64,000 bases of DNA from Nocardia sp. NBC_00403 (GCF_036046055.1 NZ_CP107939.1:2232001-2296000); one strand, 5' to 3'; shown: positions 9,365 to 17,618, numbered from the stretch's first letter. Numbers and translations: made by a program. The notes: a model not told the origin generated them from the letters alone.

Positions 9365-11347
9365 ATGGGTGGCAACGAACAACCCCCAGTCGTCCCCGGC
9401 CAGCAACTCCCCATCAAGACGGGCAACCCATGGCCGGCACTGAAGACCGCGGCGGCGGAGGGTAAATACAAGTTCGAGCAGGAAGTTGCCTACAATCTCG
9501 CCAACGCGGCGTCGCTCATAATCGGTCAGATCCGCACTTTGCAGAATCAGACCACAATGGTCACCACCACGGTTCCTTTCGCCGACATGCCGTCCGGCAT
9601 CGCCCTCACGAAGAAGCTGTCGGGCAAGGGTGATGAGCTGAAGGAACTCCTCGGCAAGCACATCGGCATCCTGCAGGACATGATCGATACCTTCATCGCC
9701 GCCGGCAAGAAGTTCGACGCCAAGGAACGCGAGAACGAGGCGATGTTCGACGCCATCAAGCCGTCGAAGATCGGGACGGCGCTGCCAGGTGCCCCGATGC
9801 CGATCGCTACCGAGAAACCGCCGTACTCGAAGGATCCCAACGTCCATTTTCAACCGCCGAGCGAAAATCTCAAGAATGCCAAGGGCTTCGAGCCGTCGAC
9901 GATCATGGTGGAGAGCGCGGGCAGTCAGCCCTGGGAAGCCCTGTACACCCTTGGTGAGAGCATCAAGAACTACACGACTGTGCAGCGTGCGGCTAACTGG
10001 TCGGGTCGGTGGAAATGGATGGCCGAAATGGTCCAGCAAGTGTTCTCCGATTTTCTCAACAGGATCGACTCGGTGACCGCGGATCAATGGGAAGGGCCAT
10101 CCAAGGAAATGATGGTCGCTGCGATCAAGGCCTATGCGGCATCGGTCCCCGCCTTGCAGCAGAGCATGAACCTGATCGGTGACAATCTCATGCTCACCTC
10201 CGGCTGGTTGGACTCGACACAGCTTTTCATGCCGACGACGCCGCACAATCCGGGTCAGCAGACTTACTCCATGTCCAATAGTGGTTTCGGCCCTTACTAC
10301 TCGGGATCGAGCTACTCGTACACCGTTCCCGATCAGCTCCAGCAATACCGGGAATGGATGGCGAAGACCTACGCCGCGGGGCTGCCGCAATCCGCTAGCC
10401 AGGTCCCGTTGTTGGCGCACCCGGACGCGTCGTTCAAGGACATTCCGGCCGACCCGTTCAACCCGACCGGTCAGGATCTGACTAAGCAGACCTACCCGAG
10501 CGGTCCAGGCTCCCGGCCCACGTTGAGTGCGACAAGCCCGGGCCCGAGCGCCGCGGACACTCGGAAGGCGCAAGAACGGGCCGAGGCGCAACGCAAAGCG
10601 CAGGAGAAGTTCGAGCGTGAGCAGCGGGAGGCTACGCGCAGGCAGCAGGAAGCAGCGGAGAAATACCAGCGCGAGCAGCAGGAAGCGGGGCGTCAGCAGC
10701 AACAAGAGTCGGCCGAGTTCCAGCGCCAGCAGCAGGAGGCCGCGCGCAAGCAGCAGGAAGAGGCGGCCCAACGACAACAGCAACAGGCTGCGGAGCAGGC
10801 TACGCAACAGGCGCAGCAGACCGCGCAGCAGGCCGCGCAGCAGGCGATGTCGGCGGGACAGCAGGCTGCGCAGGAGGCGATGTCGGCGGGACAGCAGGCT
10901 GCACAGGAGGCGATGTCGGCGGGACAGCAGGCCGCGCAGCAGGCAATGGCGGGCGTGCCCGGGCTGGCGGGCCTCGGGCCAGGGGCGGCTTCCGCGCTCG
11001 AGGCGGCCAAGAACGCGGCGATGTCGGCGGGCAAGCCCGGTGGCCTCGGTGGCGCGGGCGCAGGCGCCGGCGCCGCGCCGGTGGCGAAGGAGTTGAGCCA
11101 GACCGCCAAGCTTTTCCCGCGCGCCGCCGCCGCCGCGCCGGCCGCATCCGCGGCAGGCCGGATGTCGGGGCTTGCTTCCCCGATGGGAGGTACGCCCGGT
11201 TCGCCTGGCGCGGCGGGCGCTGCGGGCCGCGGTGCGGGCGATAGCAACCAGAACCACAAGCGTGCGGCATTCCTCGATTCCACCGAGCACCTGGAGGAGG
11301 CAATCGGTGACGCGCCACTGGCCGTCAGGCCGGTAGTCGAGAAATGA
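9365..11347 (+). CDS. ESX-associated protein with helical N-domain and Gln/Glu/Ala-rich C-terminal half
   Basis: The 660-residue product starts at an ATG preceded by AGGAG. Residues 1-330 are predicted largely helical and include a WXG-like stretch (QWEGPSKEMM, near 240) followed by a long Ala-rich helix, as in type VII substrates. Residues about 400-480 are a charged Gln/Glu/Arg coiled coil; about 485-530 carry an 11-residue repeat (AMSAGQQAAQE), and the remainder is Ala/Gly/Pro-rich. No signal peptide is visible. The stop overlaps espG by ATGA, so co-translation with an EspG chaperone is likely and a role as ESX substrate or scaffold is inferred. The exact family is not recognised. Confidence 0.8.
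   Translation: MGGNEQPPVVPGQQLPIKTGNPWPALKTAAAEGKYKFEQEVAYNLANAASLIIGQIRTLQNQTTMVTTTVPFADMPSGIALTKKLSGKGDELKELLGKHIGILQDMIDTFIAAGKKFDAKERENEAMFDAIKPSKIGTALPGAPMPIATEKPPYSKDPNVHFQPPSENLKNAKGFEPSTIMVESAGSQPWEALYTLGESIKNYTTVQRAANWSGRWKWMAEMVQQVFSDFLNRIDSVTADQWEGPSKEMMVAAIKAYAASVPALQQSMNLIGDNLMLTSGWLDSTQLFMPTTPHNPGQQTYSMSNSGFGPYYSGSSYSYTVPDQLQQYREWMAKTYAAGLPQSASQVPLLAHPDASFKDIPADPFNPTGQDLTKQTYPSGPGSRPTLSATSPGPSAADTRKAQERAEAQRKAQEKFEREQREATRRQQEAAEKYQREQQEAGRQQQQESAEFQRQQQEAARKQQEEAAQRQQQQAAEQATQQAQQTAQQAAQQAMSAGQQAAQEAMSAGQQAAQEAMSAGQQAAQQAMAGVPGLAGLGPGAASALEAAKNAAMSAGKPGGLGGAGAGAGAAPVAKELSQTAKLFPRAAAAAPAASAAGRMSGLASPMGGTPGSPGAAGAAGRGAGDSNQNHKRAAFLDSTEHLEEAIGDAPLAVRPVVEK
10844..10942 (+). repeat. 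33-nt in-frame tandem repeat, three copies
   Basis: Copies start at 10844, 10877 and 10910 and are nearly identical; each encodes AMSAGQQAAQE or its Q variant. The flanks are also Gln/Ala-rich with fewer matches. Copy number is likely to vary between strains by slippage. Confidence 0.85.
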
Positions 11348-12129
11348 GCCGTATCTGGAAATTCACCGATCTCGAGTTCGTCGTGCTCTGGGAGCAGATG
11401 CGTGAGGACGTCATGCCGCGTCCGTTCGTCTTCACCACCGACATTCCGCTCGAGGAGGACTACCAGCGCGAACTCCATCGCATCCGGGAGCGGCTGCGGT
11501 ACACGATCGACCCGGCCGTCCCGCAGCTGATGATGGATATCGCCCGGCCGGACCTCAGCGTCCTGGTGCGAGGGATCGACGGCAAGAACCCCGACAATCC
11601 CGAGGGCAGCATTCGCATGATTGCGGCGCGCAGGGAGGATCGCGGCTACCTGCTCACCCAATTGCCGGGCAGGACCGTCCATCACAGCGAGGGCTTCACG
11701 ATCACTGAATGCGATGTGCTGAGGCTGGCGGATGTTGTGGTCGCGGCGCTTCCGAAAGCTCCTGCGGGCAAACAGAATCGCGTCACATTACGAGTGCCCC
11801 CGGACCACGACGGGATGGACCACGGATACGGTGAATCCGGTCTGTGGGACTCCCACGAGGACACCGATGACGCACACTCGCAACGGTTCTTGACTACGGT
11901 GCCGGCCACCGTCGGTGGCATCGAGGTGTGCCAAGGCATTTCGCGCTTCGGGCCGCGAGGCAGGGTAGCGCGCTACCTCGAGTGGCGTGACCTGCCCGAT
12001 GACGGGCGATACGTGATCACCCAGGACACACCGCCGATCGCGATCCCCGTCGATGCCAAACAGCTCACGGCGCAGATCAACGCCGAAATCACTTTCGTGG
12101 TGCGCGCGATAAGAGACGATCGGACGTAG
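11344..12129 (+). CDS. espG: ESX secretion-associated protein EspG (first copy)
   Basis: The 261-residue cytosolic protein has the EspG pattern: an N-terminal W..TDLEF..LWE segment with PRPF, a central beta-rich half, and a C-terminal helix (INAEITFVVRAIRDD). EspG proteins bind PE/PPE-type heterodimers and keep them soluble until they reach the EccC ATPase. The start ATG overlaps the preceding stop (ATGA), coupling it to the Gln-rich protein, its probable client. A partial second copy of its 3' end lies just downstream. Confidence 0.85.
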   Translation: MSRIWKFTDLEFVVLWEQMREDVMPRPFVFTTDIPLEEDYQRELHRIRERLRYTIDPAVPQLMMDIARPDLSVLVRGIDGKNPDNPEGSIRMIAARREDRGYLLTQLPGRTVHHSEGFTITECDVLRLADVVVAALPKAPAGKQNRVTLRVPPDHDGMDHGYGESGLWDSHEDTDDAHSQRFLTTVPATVGGIEVCQGISRFGPRGRVARYLEWRDLPDDGRYVITQDTPPIAIPVDAKQLTAQINAEITFVVRAIRDDRT

Positions 12130-12155
12130 TTCGGGTGTCCGGCCTGCGTTGTGGG

Positions 12156-12308
12156 CGTGATCTCGAAGGCGATGGCAGGTATGCGATCACGGTGGGGAAC
12201 CCGCCGGTGGACCAAAAGCGGCTGGCCGCATTGATCAATGCCGAAATCGCGGAGGTGGTGCGGGCTATCAAGGATGAACGGGAGTGCGCGGGCGGTAGGC
12301 GGTCGTAG
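12156..12308 (+). pseudogene. espG 3'-end remnant (tandem partial duplication)
   Basis: An open stretch of 50 codons ending in TAG reads RDLEGDGRYAIT, then a NPPVDQKRLAALINAEI segment, then EVVRAIKDER. This parallels the EspG C-terminus just upstream (RDLPDDGRYVIT, AKQLTAQINAEI, FVVRAIRDD). No matching N-terminal part or start precedes it. It looks like a decayed tandem duplicate or the scar of a recombination that swapped the espG 3' end. Confidence 0.75.
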
Positions 12309-12337
12309 ACTTTTAGGAGAGGACGAGCGGATGGGGG

Positions 12338-12658
12338 ATGCCCATGTCGACAGCGACGTCACGCAGCGGCTCGATTTCGGTCGAGACCACCGAACAAGGG
12401 TTGCCGATCGCCGTTACCGTCGAGCGTGCCGAGCTGCGGCGGGATCCGAAGGAGTTGGCCGGCGAGATCCTGCGCTTATGCAAACAGGCAGCGAATCGGG
12501 CGGGTCTGGCCCGCCGGGCCGAGTTGGAGGCGGCGGGGTTGCACGGCGATGTGCTCGCCCTGACCGGGCTGCCGAAGCCGGAAGATGTTGCGCGCCAGGA
12601 GCTGGTCGAGGAACAAGAGTACGAGGTCGAGCCGGAGAGCTGGTTGAGGTCGATATGA
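12338..12658 (+). CDS. Hypothetical ESX-locus protein
   Basis: This 106-residue protein is rich in Ala, Glu and Arg, with a helical centre (PKELAGEILRLCKQAANRAG) and an acidic C-terminus. No signal peptide or membrane segment is seen. A second possible start is the ATG at 12344. Its stop overlaps the start of the YbaB-like gene by ATGA, and small acidic partners of YbaB-like proteins are common in actinobacterial ESX loci. Function unknown. Confidence 0.7.
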   Translation: MPMSTATSRSGSISVETTEQGLPIAVTVERAELRRDPKELAGEILRLCKQAANRAGLARRAELEAAGLHGDVLALTGLPKPEDVARQELVEEQEYEVEPESWLRSI

Positions 12659-12969
12659 GCGACGCGATGGACGAACTGGAGGCGCGTGCGCACCGCCAGC
12701 TGAATCGGATCCGCGAACTCGGCGAGCAGATGGCCGCCGTCCGGGTGCGCGAAACCTCGCCGGGCGGTGTGGTGACGGCTGTCGTCGACGGCAACGGCGC
12801 GCTGTGTGACCTCGAGCTGTCGGGCGCAGTGTCGGGGATGTCGCCGAGCGAGTTCGAGCAGGTCTTGGTGTCCACCGCGGCAAGGGCCGCGCACCGGGCG
12901 TTCGCCGCGCGGGGTGATCTTGTTATTGCGTTCAATCATGAAGCAACAGAAGAGATTGCACGGACGTAA
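12655..12969 (+). CDS. YbaB/EbfC-like protein
   Basis: The 104-residue product has the YbaB fold pattern: an N-terminal helix (AMDELEARAHRQLNRIRELG), a strand pair (GGVVTAVVDGNGALCDLELSG) and a C-terminal helix. YbaB/EbfC proteins are small nucleoid-associated dimers, but relatives encoded inside ESX loci have no established DNA-binding role. The start ATG overlaps the previous stop, which fixes it despite a longer open frame upstream. Confidence 0.75.
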   Translation: MSDAMDELEARAHRQLNRIRELGEQMAAVRVRETSPGGVVTAVVDGNGALCDLELSGAVSGMSPSEFEQVLVSTAARAAHRAFAARGDLVIAFNHEATEEIART

Positions 12970-13031
12970 TTCGCACTTCCCTGACTGGCTTCCGGAAATT
13001 TCGCTGAGTAAGTGATCAGATGATCCGGTAC

Positions 13032-13052
13032 ATTAGTGAGTAACGGACTAAT
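13032..13052. promoter_or_regulatory. Inverted repeat ahead of the EspC-like operon
   Basis: ATTAGT and ACTAAT form perfect 6-nt arms separated by 9 nt, in an AT-richer patch of the 108-nt gap before the gene at 13078. The arm and spacer geometry suits a regulator dimer. No regulator can be assigned. Confidence 0.35.
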
Positions 13053-13077
13053 AGTCTTCCGGCAGCTGAGGTTTCCG

Positions 13078-13392
13078 ATGAATGAACTTTCTGTTGTTTC
13101 AGATGCCCTTCGCCGATACGGAGATGCCTCCGCTGTCATGGCCACCGATGTCGCCGTTGCGGGTGCCACGAACCAGGCGGCAACCATTGCGGCCGCGATT
13201 CCGGTCTTTGGTTTGATCGGGCAAGATTTCCTTGCGGCTTTCGCGTACACCCAGGCCAACAACCTGATGTCGGTGACCGAGCTGGCCACGGTGCATGCCA
13301 TGACCGCGGTCACCGCGCACGAGAGTGCGACCCTCTACGACGTGACCGAGGATGCGGCGGTAGCCGATTTCGGATCCCTAGACAAGCTATGA
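13078..13392 (+). CDS. EspC-like type VII secretion target
   Basis: The 104-residue protein matches ESX secretion-target proteins of the EspC kind: MNELSVVSDALRRYGDAS, a central Ala-rich helix with PVFGLIGQDFLAAFAYTQANN, and a second helix. Near the C-terminus it carries YDVTE, fitting the YxxxD/E export signal. I chose the ATG at 13078 because CTGAGG lies 8 nt upstream; a GTG at 13036 would add 14 unlike residues and overlap the inverted repeat. The stop overlaps the next start (ATGA), so it probably pairs with or precedes a co-secreted partner. Confidence 0.8.
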   Translation: MNELSVVSDALRRYGDASAVMATDVAVAGATNQAATIAAAIPVFGLIGQDFLAAFAYTQANNLMSVTELATVHAMTAVTAHESATLYDVTEDAAVADFGSLDKL

Positions 13393-14735
13393 ATGCGCCG
13401 CTGGATCAATCCATTCTGGACCTGCTTCGCCAGAGTGCCGTCGGCCCGATGCTCGACCGACCGGTGAACGACGTGCTCAGGGACATGGGTCTTCCTGCGC
13501 TGCCGGAGATTCCGGGTTTGCCGCCGCTGCCCGACCTGCCGCCGCTGCCGGTCATCGATCTTTCGCTGCTGGCCAAGCCGCTCACCGATCTGGCGAGCAG
13601 CTTCGGCACCGGCCAATTGCCGTCGGGGCAGCAGTCTGTGGCACCGTCCGAGCAGCAGGCGGCAGGGCAACCAGCGCAACCCGTCGTCGATCCCGCTCAA
13701 ATGATGACCCAGGTCTCGACGGTGTTGCAGACGGCGATGACGCTCGGCAGCTCGGCGCTACAGATCGCGATGTCGTTGTGGCAGGGGATGGGCGCCTCCG
13801 CAGCGGCCGAAAAGGGCGGAGAGGCGGCGACGGACGGCGCGGCTGTTGCGACACAGAGCGCGCAGACCTCTGCCGGTGTCGGCGCGGCGGCCGGCGCGGT
13901 TTTCACGGGCGCCACCATGATGACCGCGATCATTGCCAAGTTCATGACCTCGCTGGCGGCCTCGGCGCCATTTCTCGCCACTCCGGGCGGACAGATGTTC
14001 CTGGTGGCGTTGACGACCGAGACCCTCGCCGAGGCGACCGCCGTGGTCGCGAAGACACGCGGCGAACTCACAGTGCACAGCGCGGCGATGACGGAAACCG
14101 GCACGAAGGTGCCAGTTACCAACGCGCCCAAGGGCGTCGACCCGATGCAGGCCGTCTCCCAGATCATGCAGATCCTGGGCCCGCTGACTCAGCTGACAAC
14201 CACCGGCATGCAGTCACTCACCGCGGTGAACACGGCACTGAACCCACCGAAGTCGATCACCGACCCGGAAAAAGAAAAGCAGGACAAAGAGGCGAAGGAA
14301 GGGCTCGGCGCGGGCGGGTCCGCAGGCGTGGGCGGCGCAGCCACGGGTGGTGGAGCCGGTGGGGTGGGCGCGATCAATCAAACCCGGCAGCTGGCCGCAT
14401 GGACGGGGGCTCGCGCGACGGGCTCGTTCGGTCCCGCGGGGGCGAGCGTGCCCAGCGCCGAATCCGCTGGCAACACATCGACTACGGCCATGCGCGGCGG
14501 CTCGACGTCGCCGGGCGGCATGATGCCGATGGCCGGCGCGGCAGGCGCCGCGGGTATGTCCAGGCCCGGCGGCGAGTCGAGTACCGATGGCCTGCGTGGC
14601 CAGTTGGTGACCGAACAACACGGCAACGAGGTCGTAGGAGATATCGAAGGGGCTTCGCTGCCGGTGGTCGGCGCCGCCGAACGTGTGTCCGAACCACTCG
14701 ACTCCGAACCGCCGGACAAGGCACTCACCCTCTGA
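13389..14735 (+). CDS. Ala/Gly/Pro-rich ESX-locus protein
   Basis: This 448-residue protein begins with a helical, Pro-rich 85-residue segment (repeated PPLP motifs near 40), then an Ala/Gln spacer, then a hydrophobic Ala/Met-rich block (about 105-235) that could form amphipathic helices or membrane hairpins. The tail from about 300 is Gly/Ala/Ser-rich and disordered. No signal peptide is visible. It is coupled by ATGA to the EspC-like gene and followed by PE/PPE-like genes, so a secreted or membrane-active ESX substrate is inferred. Confidence 0.7.
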   Translation: MNAPLDQSILDLLRQSAVGPMLDRPVNDVLRDMGLPALPEIPGLPPLPDLPPLPVIDLSLLAKPLTDLASSFGTGQLPSGQQSVAPSEQQAAGQPAQPVVDPAQMMTQVSTVLQTAMTLGSSALQIAMSLWQGMGASAAAEKGGEAATDGAAVATQSAQTSAGVGAAAGAVFTGATMMTAIIAKFMTSLAASAPFLATPGGQMFLVALTTETLAEATAVVAKTRGELTVHSAAMTETGTKVPVTNAPKGVDPMQAVSQIMQILGPLTQLTTTGMQSLTAVNTALNPPKSITDPEKEKQDKEAKEGLGAGGSAGVGGAATGGGAGGVGAINQTRQLAAWTGARATGSFGPAGASVPSAESAGNTSTTAMRGGSTSPGGMMPMAGAAGAAGMSRPGGESSTDGLRGQLVTEQHGNEVVGDIEGASLPVVGAAERVSEPLDSEPPDKALTL

Positions 14736-14747
14736 CAGGAGGACGTC

Positions 14748-15044
14748 ATGGAATTCGATCCGATCCAGTCCCGTAAGTCCGCTGCCGATCTGGACCGCCT
14801 GGCGAACCGGCTGGAGGCCGACCTCCACTCCAACCTTCCTGCGCTGAACGTGGATTCGGCAGGCTTGGACGAGGTGTCGGTGCGGGCCGCGGAAACCCTG
14901 GGCAGTGTCGCGAACTCCTACGACGAGTCAGCCACCCAGGGTATCCACGAGATACGAAAGTTGGCGGCCGCGTTGCGTTCGCAGTCCGATCTGCTCGTGC
15001 GGATGGACGACGACAACGCGAGTGAATTCAACGGGTCGAGTTAG
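14748..15044 (+). CDS. PE-like ESX substrate
   Basis: The 98-residue protein is predicted to be a two-helix hairpin of PE size and opens MEFDPIQSRKSAADLDRLAN. It lies 9 nt ahead of a PPE-like gene in the usual PE-PPE order. A strong GGAGG sits about 8 nt before the ATG. No clear YxxxD/E signal is visible. It would form a heterodimer with the next product and be bound by EspG. Confidence 0.7.
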   Translation: MEFDPIQSRKSAADLDRLANRLEADLHSNLPALNVDSAGLDEVSVRAAETLGSVANSYDESATQGIHEIRKLAAALRSQSDLLVRMDDDNASEFNGSS

Positions 15045-15053
15045 CGAGTACGC

Positions 15054-16034
15054 ATGGTCGAACCACCGGTAGTCGGCTTCACCGGGGTGATCTGGCAGGC
15101 CAGACCCACCGATCAGCTGGCGCGAGACCTCACGACGGGGCGCGGTGCGGCTCCGATGGCGGAGGCGGGAGCCGCGTGGGCGAAGCTGGCCGCGAGTTTC
15201 GGTGCCGCAGTCCTCGAATACGACCAGATCGTGGCGAAGATCCGGGAATCGTGGCGGTCGACCGAGAGTGAGGTCGTCATCGAGCGGATCACCACGCTGC
15301 GTGACTGGCTTGCCGACGCCGCCGTGGCCGCTGGTCAGAATGCCGGGCGGGCGGGCGGTCAGGCCGTGGCCCATGAGGTGGCCCGGTTGGCCATGCCGCA
15401 CATTGCCGAGATCGCCGCGCTGGAAACGGCACGGCAGGGGATCGAACAGGCAGGCGCCGCGCTGGGCGCACCGCTGGTGGCGGCCGCCGCTGAGGTCGAT
15501 ACGCAGCAGGATCTGGTCAAGTCGAACGCGGCGCGGGTGATGCAGAGCTACGAATCGGCGACCGCGCCCCTGGCTACGCCGTGGCAGCACCGGCAGCCAC
15601 CGGTCATCGCGTCCAGCGCGGCGCTGGAGGCCGAGCAGGCGGGCCCGGCGAGGACCACCGGCGCACCCGGACCCGGACCCGGTGTGATGGCCGCGGGCTT
15701 CGTCCCGCATATCGGCGCCATCGCGATGCCGCGGGAGAAGACCGCCTATCGTGCGCAGACTGTCGCGCAATCGGTGCCCGCCCCGGAAGTCGTTTTAGTG
15801 GAATCGACTCCGGTATCCGCCGATAACAACACGGCGAGCCGGATCGCACCGGGGGGCATGGCCCCTGCGGCGGCCATGGGAGAGGCCGAACGCACCGTTC
15901 GAGCAGGCGCCATCGCGGCGCGTCCTGGTGAGGGACTGGAGATCGAGGCGGGCGTCGAGGTGGCCCCGCCGGTACTCGGTGCCGCCGTCGAGCAGGCGCC
16001 GCGTCCGACAGCACAGGCGGAGGTTGCTTCGTGA
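15054..16034 (+). CDS. PPE-like protein
   Basis: The 326-residue protein starts MVEPPVVGFTGVIWQARPTD, close to the PPE signature with Pro-Pro near residue 4, followed by long Ala-rich helices and a W-x-S turn (ESWRSTES) where WXG-type hairpins bend. From about 180 the chain is Pro/Ala-rich and disordered. It follows the PE-like gene and precedes the second espG, so a PE-PPE-EspG trio is the likely unit. PPE proteins are exported by ESX systems and act at the cell surface. Confidence 0.78.
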   Translation: MVEPPVVGFTGVIWQARPTDQLARDLTTGRGAAPMAEAGAAWAKLAASFGAAVLEYDQIVAKIRESWRSTESEVVIERITTLRDWLADAAVAAGQNAGRAGGQAVAHEVARLAMPHIAEIAALETARQGIEQAGAALGAPLVAAAAEVDTQQDLVKSNAARVMQSYESATAPLATPWQHRQPPVIASSAALEAEQAGPARTTGAPGPGPGVMAAGFVPHIGAIAMPREKTAYRAQTVAQSVPAPEVVLVESTPVSADNNTASRIAPGGMAPAAAMGEAERTVRAGAIAARPGEGLEIEAGVEVAPPVLGAAVEQAPRPTAQAEVAS

Positions 16035-16063
16035 CATCACTTCCGCACTGTTAGGGGGATGTC

Positions 16064-16852
16064 GTGCCGGCGATGACCAATGATGGGCTGCTCGCAGTAT
16101 CCGGTCTGTTGGGTGTGCAGACGCTGCCCTTGGTCCTCGGCGTGGGCCCGCAACAGGATTCGGCACAAGCCTGGACGATGGCACAGCAACAGGCTCTGGT
16201 CGGCCTGCGTGCTTCGGGGCTCGTCGACAGCTACGACGAAGTTGACCCGGATCTCGCTGTGGCGCTGCATGTGCTGTCGCAGCCGGAACGTGAGCTCGTG
16301 GCGCGAATCCACACCGTGGACCGACCTCGGCGAGTCTGTTTGGCCCGCCGGGGATCTCAGCACGCGGTGGCCACCAGGATCGGCGACGACTTCGATGTCC
16401 GCACCACATGGGCCGATGAAGACGGTGCCGCACTGGCGCGCCCGGTGCTCGACGCGCTCGGAACCTGCCCGCCCGCCGCCATCGCAAGCTTCAGCGCGCC
16501 GTCGGACGAGCTGCGCGAACGCCTCGATGGGGCCATCTCGTCCAGCGACTACGCCCAGGTGCTGTATTCGGTCGGTGTCGAGGAGCGCGATGCCATCGAG
16601 TTCGGGCTGACCATGTCCAGTTGCTTTGCGCACACCGAGATCGTCGCGAACGCCTATGCGGACGGCGCGGCAACTCGATCAGCCGGAGCGGTGGCCGTAT
16701 ACGACACTTCGCGGGGTCGTATCGCAGCCAGTCCCGGTGCATCCCCGGACCTGCGGATCTGGTCCACCTTCACCCCGGGCTCCGATCATCGGATCGCACA
16801 AGCGATTTCCGCCCTGATCGAATTACTTCCCGGAGGAAGGTGGATGCCCTAG
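16064..16852 (+). CDS. espG: ESX secretion-associated protein EspG (second copy)
   Basis: The 262-residue protein shows the EspG layout: N-terminal helix-strand (MTNDGLLAVSGLLGVQTLP), alternating strands in the middle (RRVCLARRG, DFDVRTTWAD) and a C-terminal AQAISALIELLP helix. It is well diverged from the copy at 11344, suggesting different clients, here probably the PE/PPE pair just upstream. The GTG at 16064 is preceded by AGGGGG at 8 nt; an ATG three codons later is possible. Confidence 0.75.
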   Translation: MPAMTNDGLLAVSGLLGVQTLPLVLGVGPQQDSAQAWTMAQQQALVGLRASGLVDSYDEVDPDLAVALHVLSQPERELVARIHTVDRPRRVCLARRGSQHAVATRIGDDFDVRTTWADEDGAALARPVLDALGTCPPAAIASFSAPSDELRERLDGAISSSDYAQVLYSVGVEERDAIEFGLTMSSCFAHTEIVANAYADGAATRSAGAVAVYDTSRGRIAASPGASPDLRIWSTFTPGSDHRIAQAISALIELLPGGRWMP

Positions 16853-16937
16853 CTCGCGCGTAGTCGAGAGCTGACTGTGCGAATTCTTGGCAACGTCAAC
16901 CGAACACGATGAATGACAGACGAAGAAAGGTTAGAAG

Positions 16938-17234
16938 ATGAGCAAGGTAAGTCTCGACGATGCCGCAGCCGCCGAGGTTGTGAACGATTTCATGGAAGCG
17001 GTCGGCGCCATCAAAAAGACGATCGCTGGTATCGAGTCCGATATCGAGAAGGCAAAGCCCGGCTGGCAGGGCGACGCCAATACCGCTTGCGGCAAGGCCG
17101 CCGTGGCATGGCAGGAAGAAGGCACCCGCCTGAACACGAAACTGGACAACATGACGTCGAGGATCTTCGAGGGCGGCGAGACAAAGAATCAGGTCGACGC
17201 AGACAACGTCGATTCCTTCACCAACCTGGTCTGA
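16938..17234 (+). CDS. esxB: WXG100 protein (EsxB/CFP-10-like)
   Basis: The 98-residue helix-turn-helix protein has the WXG motif at the turn (KPGWQGDA, Trp43). WXG100 proteins are exported as dimers by ESX systems. AGAAAGG precedes the ATG. The usual C-terminal YxxxD/E signal is not present (no Tyr at all in this protein), so the pair must be recognised differently or through a partner. The next gene, 37 nt downstream, is its partner. Confidence 0.85.
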   Translation: MSKVSLDDAAAAEVVNDFMEAVGAIKKTIAGIESDIEKAKPGWQGDANTACGKAAVAWQEEGTRLNTKLDNMTSRIFEGGETKNQVDADNVDSFTNLV

Positions 17235-17271
17235 CGCCGGGTGCGATCATCTCTCTTCGAAAGGATCCGAC

Positions 17272-17559
17272 ATGCTTTACGACCCTCATTTCTTGTTGCC
17301 GCTGATCGATGAACTCGACGGCCATTACAAGAACCTCAATACCCAGATCGAGCATCTCGAAGGTGCGGCAGGCAAGCTCATCAACGTCGCTTGGGAGGAC
17401 AACGAATCGGCGGTTGGGTTCAAATCGGCGCATGACAAGTGGAAGGCTGAGTTCAGCGACACTGCCCAAATCCTCGAGCGTATGCGCGATGCCGTGGACC
17501 GAGCGCTCGGCAATGCTCAGTCGGCCGACAAGAAGGTTTACGACAGCTTCTCCGGCTGA
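17272..17559 (+). CDS. esxA: WXG100-type partner (EsxA-like), WXG replaced by WED
   Basis: The 95-residue protein is a helical hairpin of the ESAT-6 family size. At the turn it reads NVAWEDNES, so the Trp is kept but the Gly of WXG is replaced by Asp. Three Tyr are present, none in a YxxxD/E context. Pairing with the WXG100 protein immediately upstream is inferred from adjacency. AAAGGA precedes the ATG. A strong hairpin follows the stop. Confidence 0.82.
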   Translation: MLYDPHFLLPLIDELDGHYKNLNTQIEHLEGAAGKLINVAWEDNESAVGFKSAHDKWKAEFSDTAQILERMRDAVDRALGNAQSADKKVYDSFSG

Positions 17560-17581
17560 ACCTCGATCGGTGGCCCCGAAC

Positions 17582-17608
17582 GCCCGTCCATGATCCACAT
17601 GGACGGGC
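17582..17608. terminator. Hairpin between convergent esx pair and eccE
   Basis: Arms of 11 nt (GCCCGTCCATG and its complement) are perfect, with loop ATCCA. It lies in the 59-nt gap between the convergent esxA-like and eccE genes and has no U-run. It probably ends transcription in both directions. Confidence 0.65.
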
Positions 17609-17618
17609 CACTGGGCTG

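Noticed and set aside
8885..11290. An 801-codon minus-strand frame with Leu/Arg repeats
   Set aside because: The Leu-rich stretch is the reverse complement of the Gln-rich coiled coil of the plus-strand gene.
16880..16937. A promoter TTGGCA with a distant -10 ahead of the WXG100 pair
   Set aside because: No convincing -10 element lies at 16-18 nt spacing.
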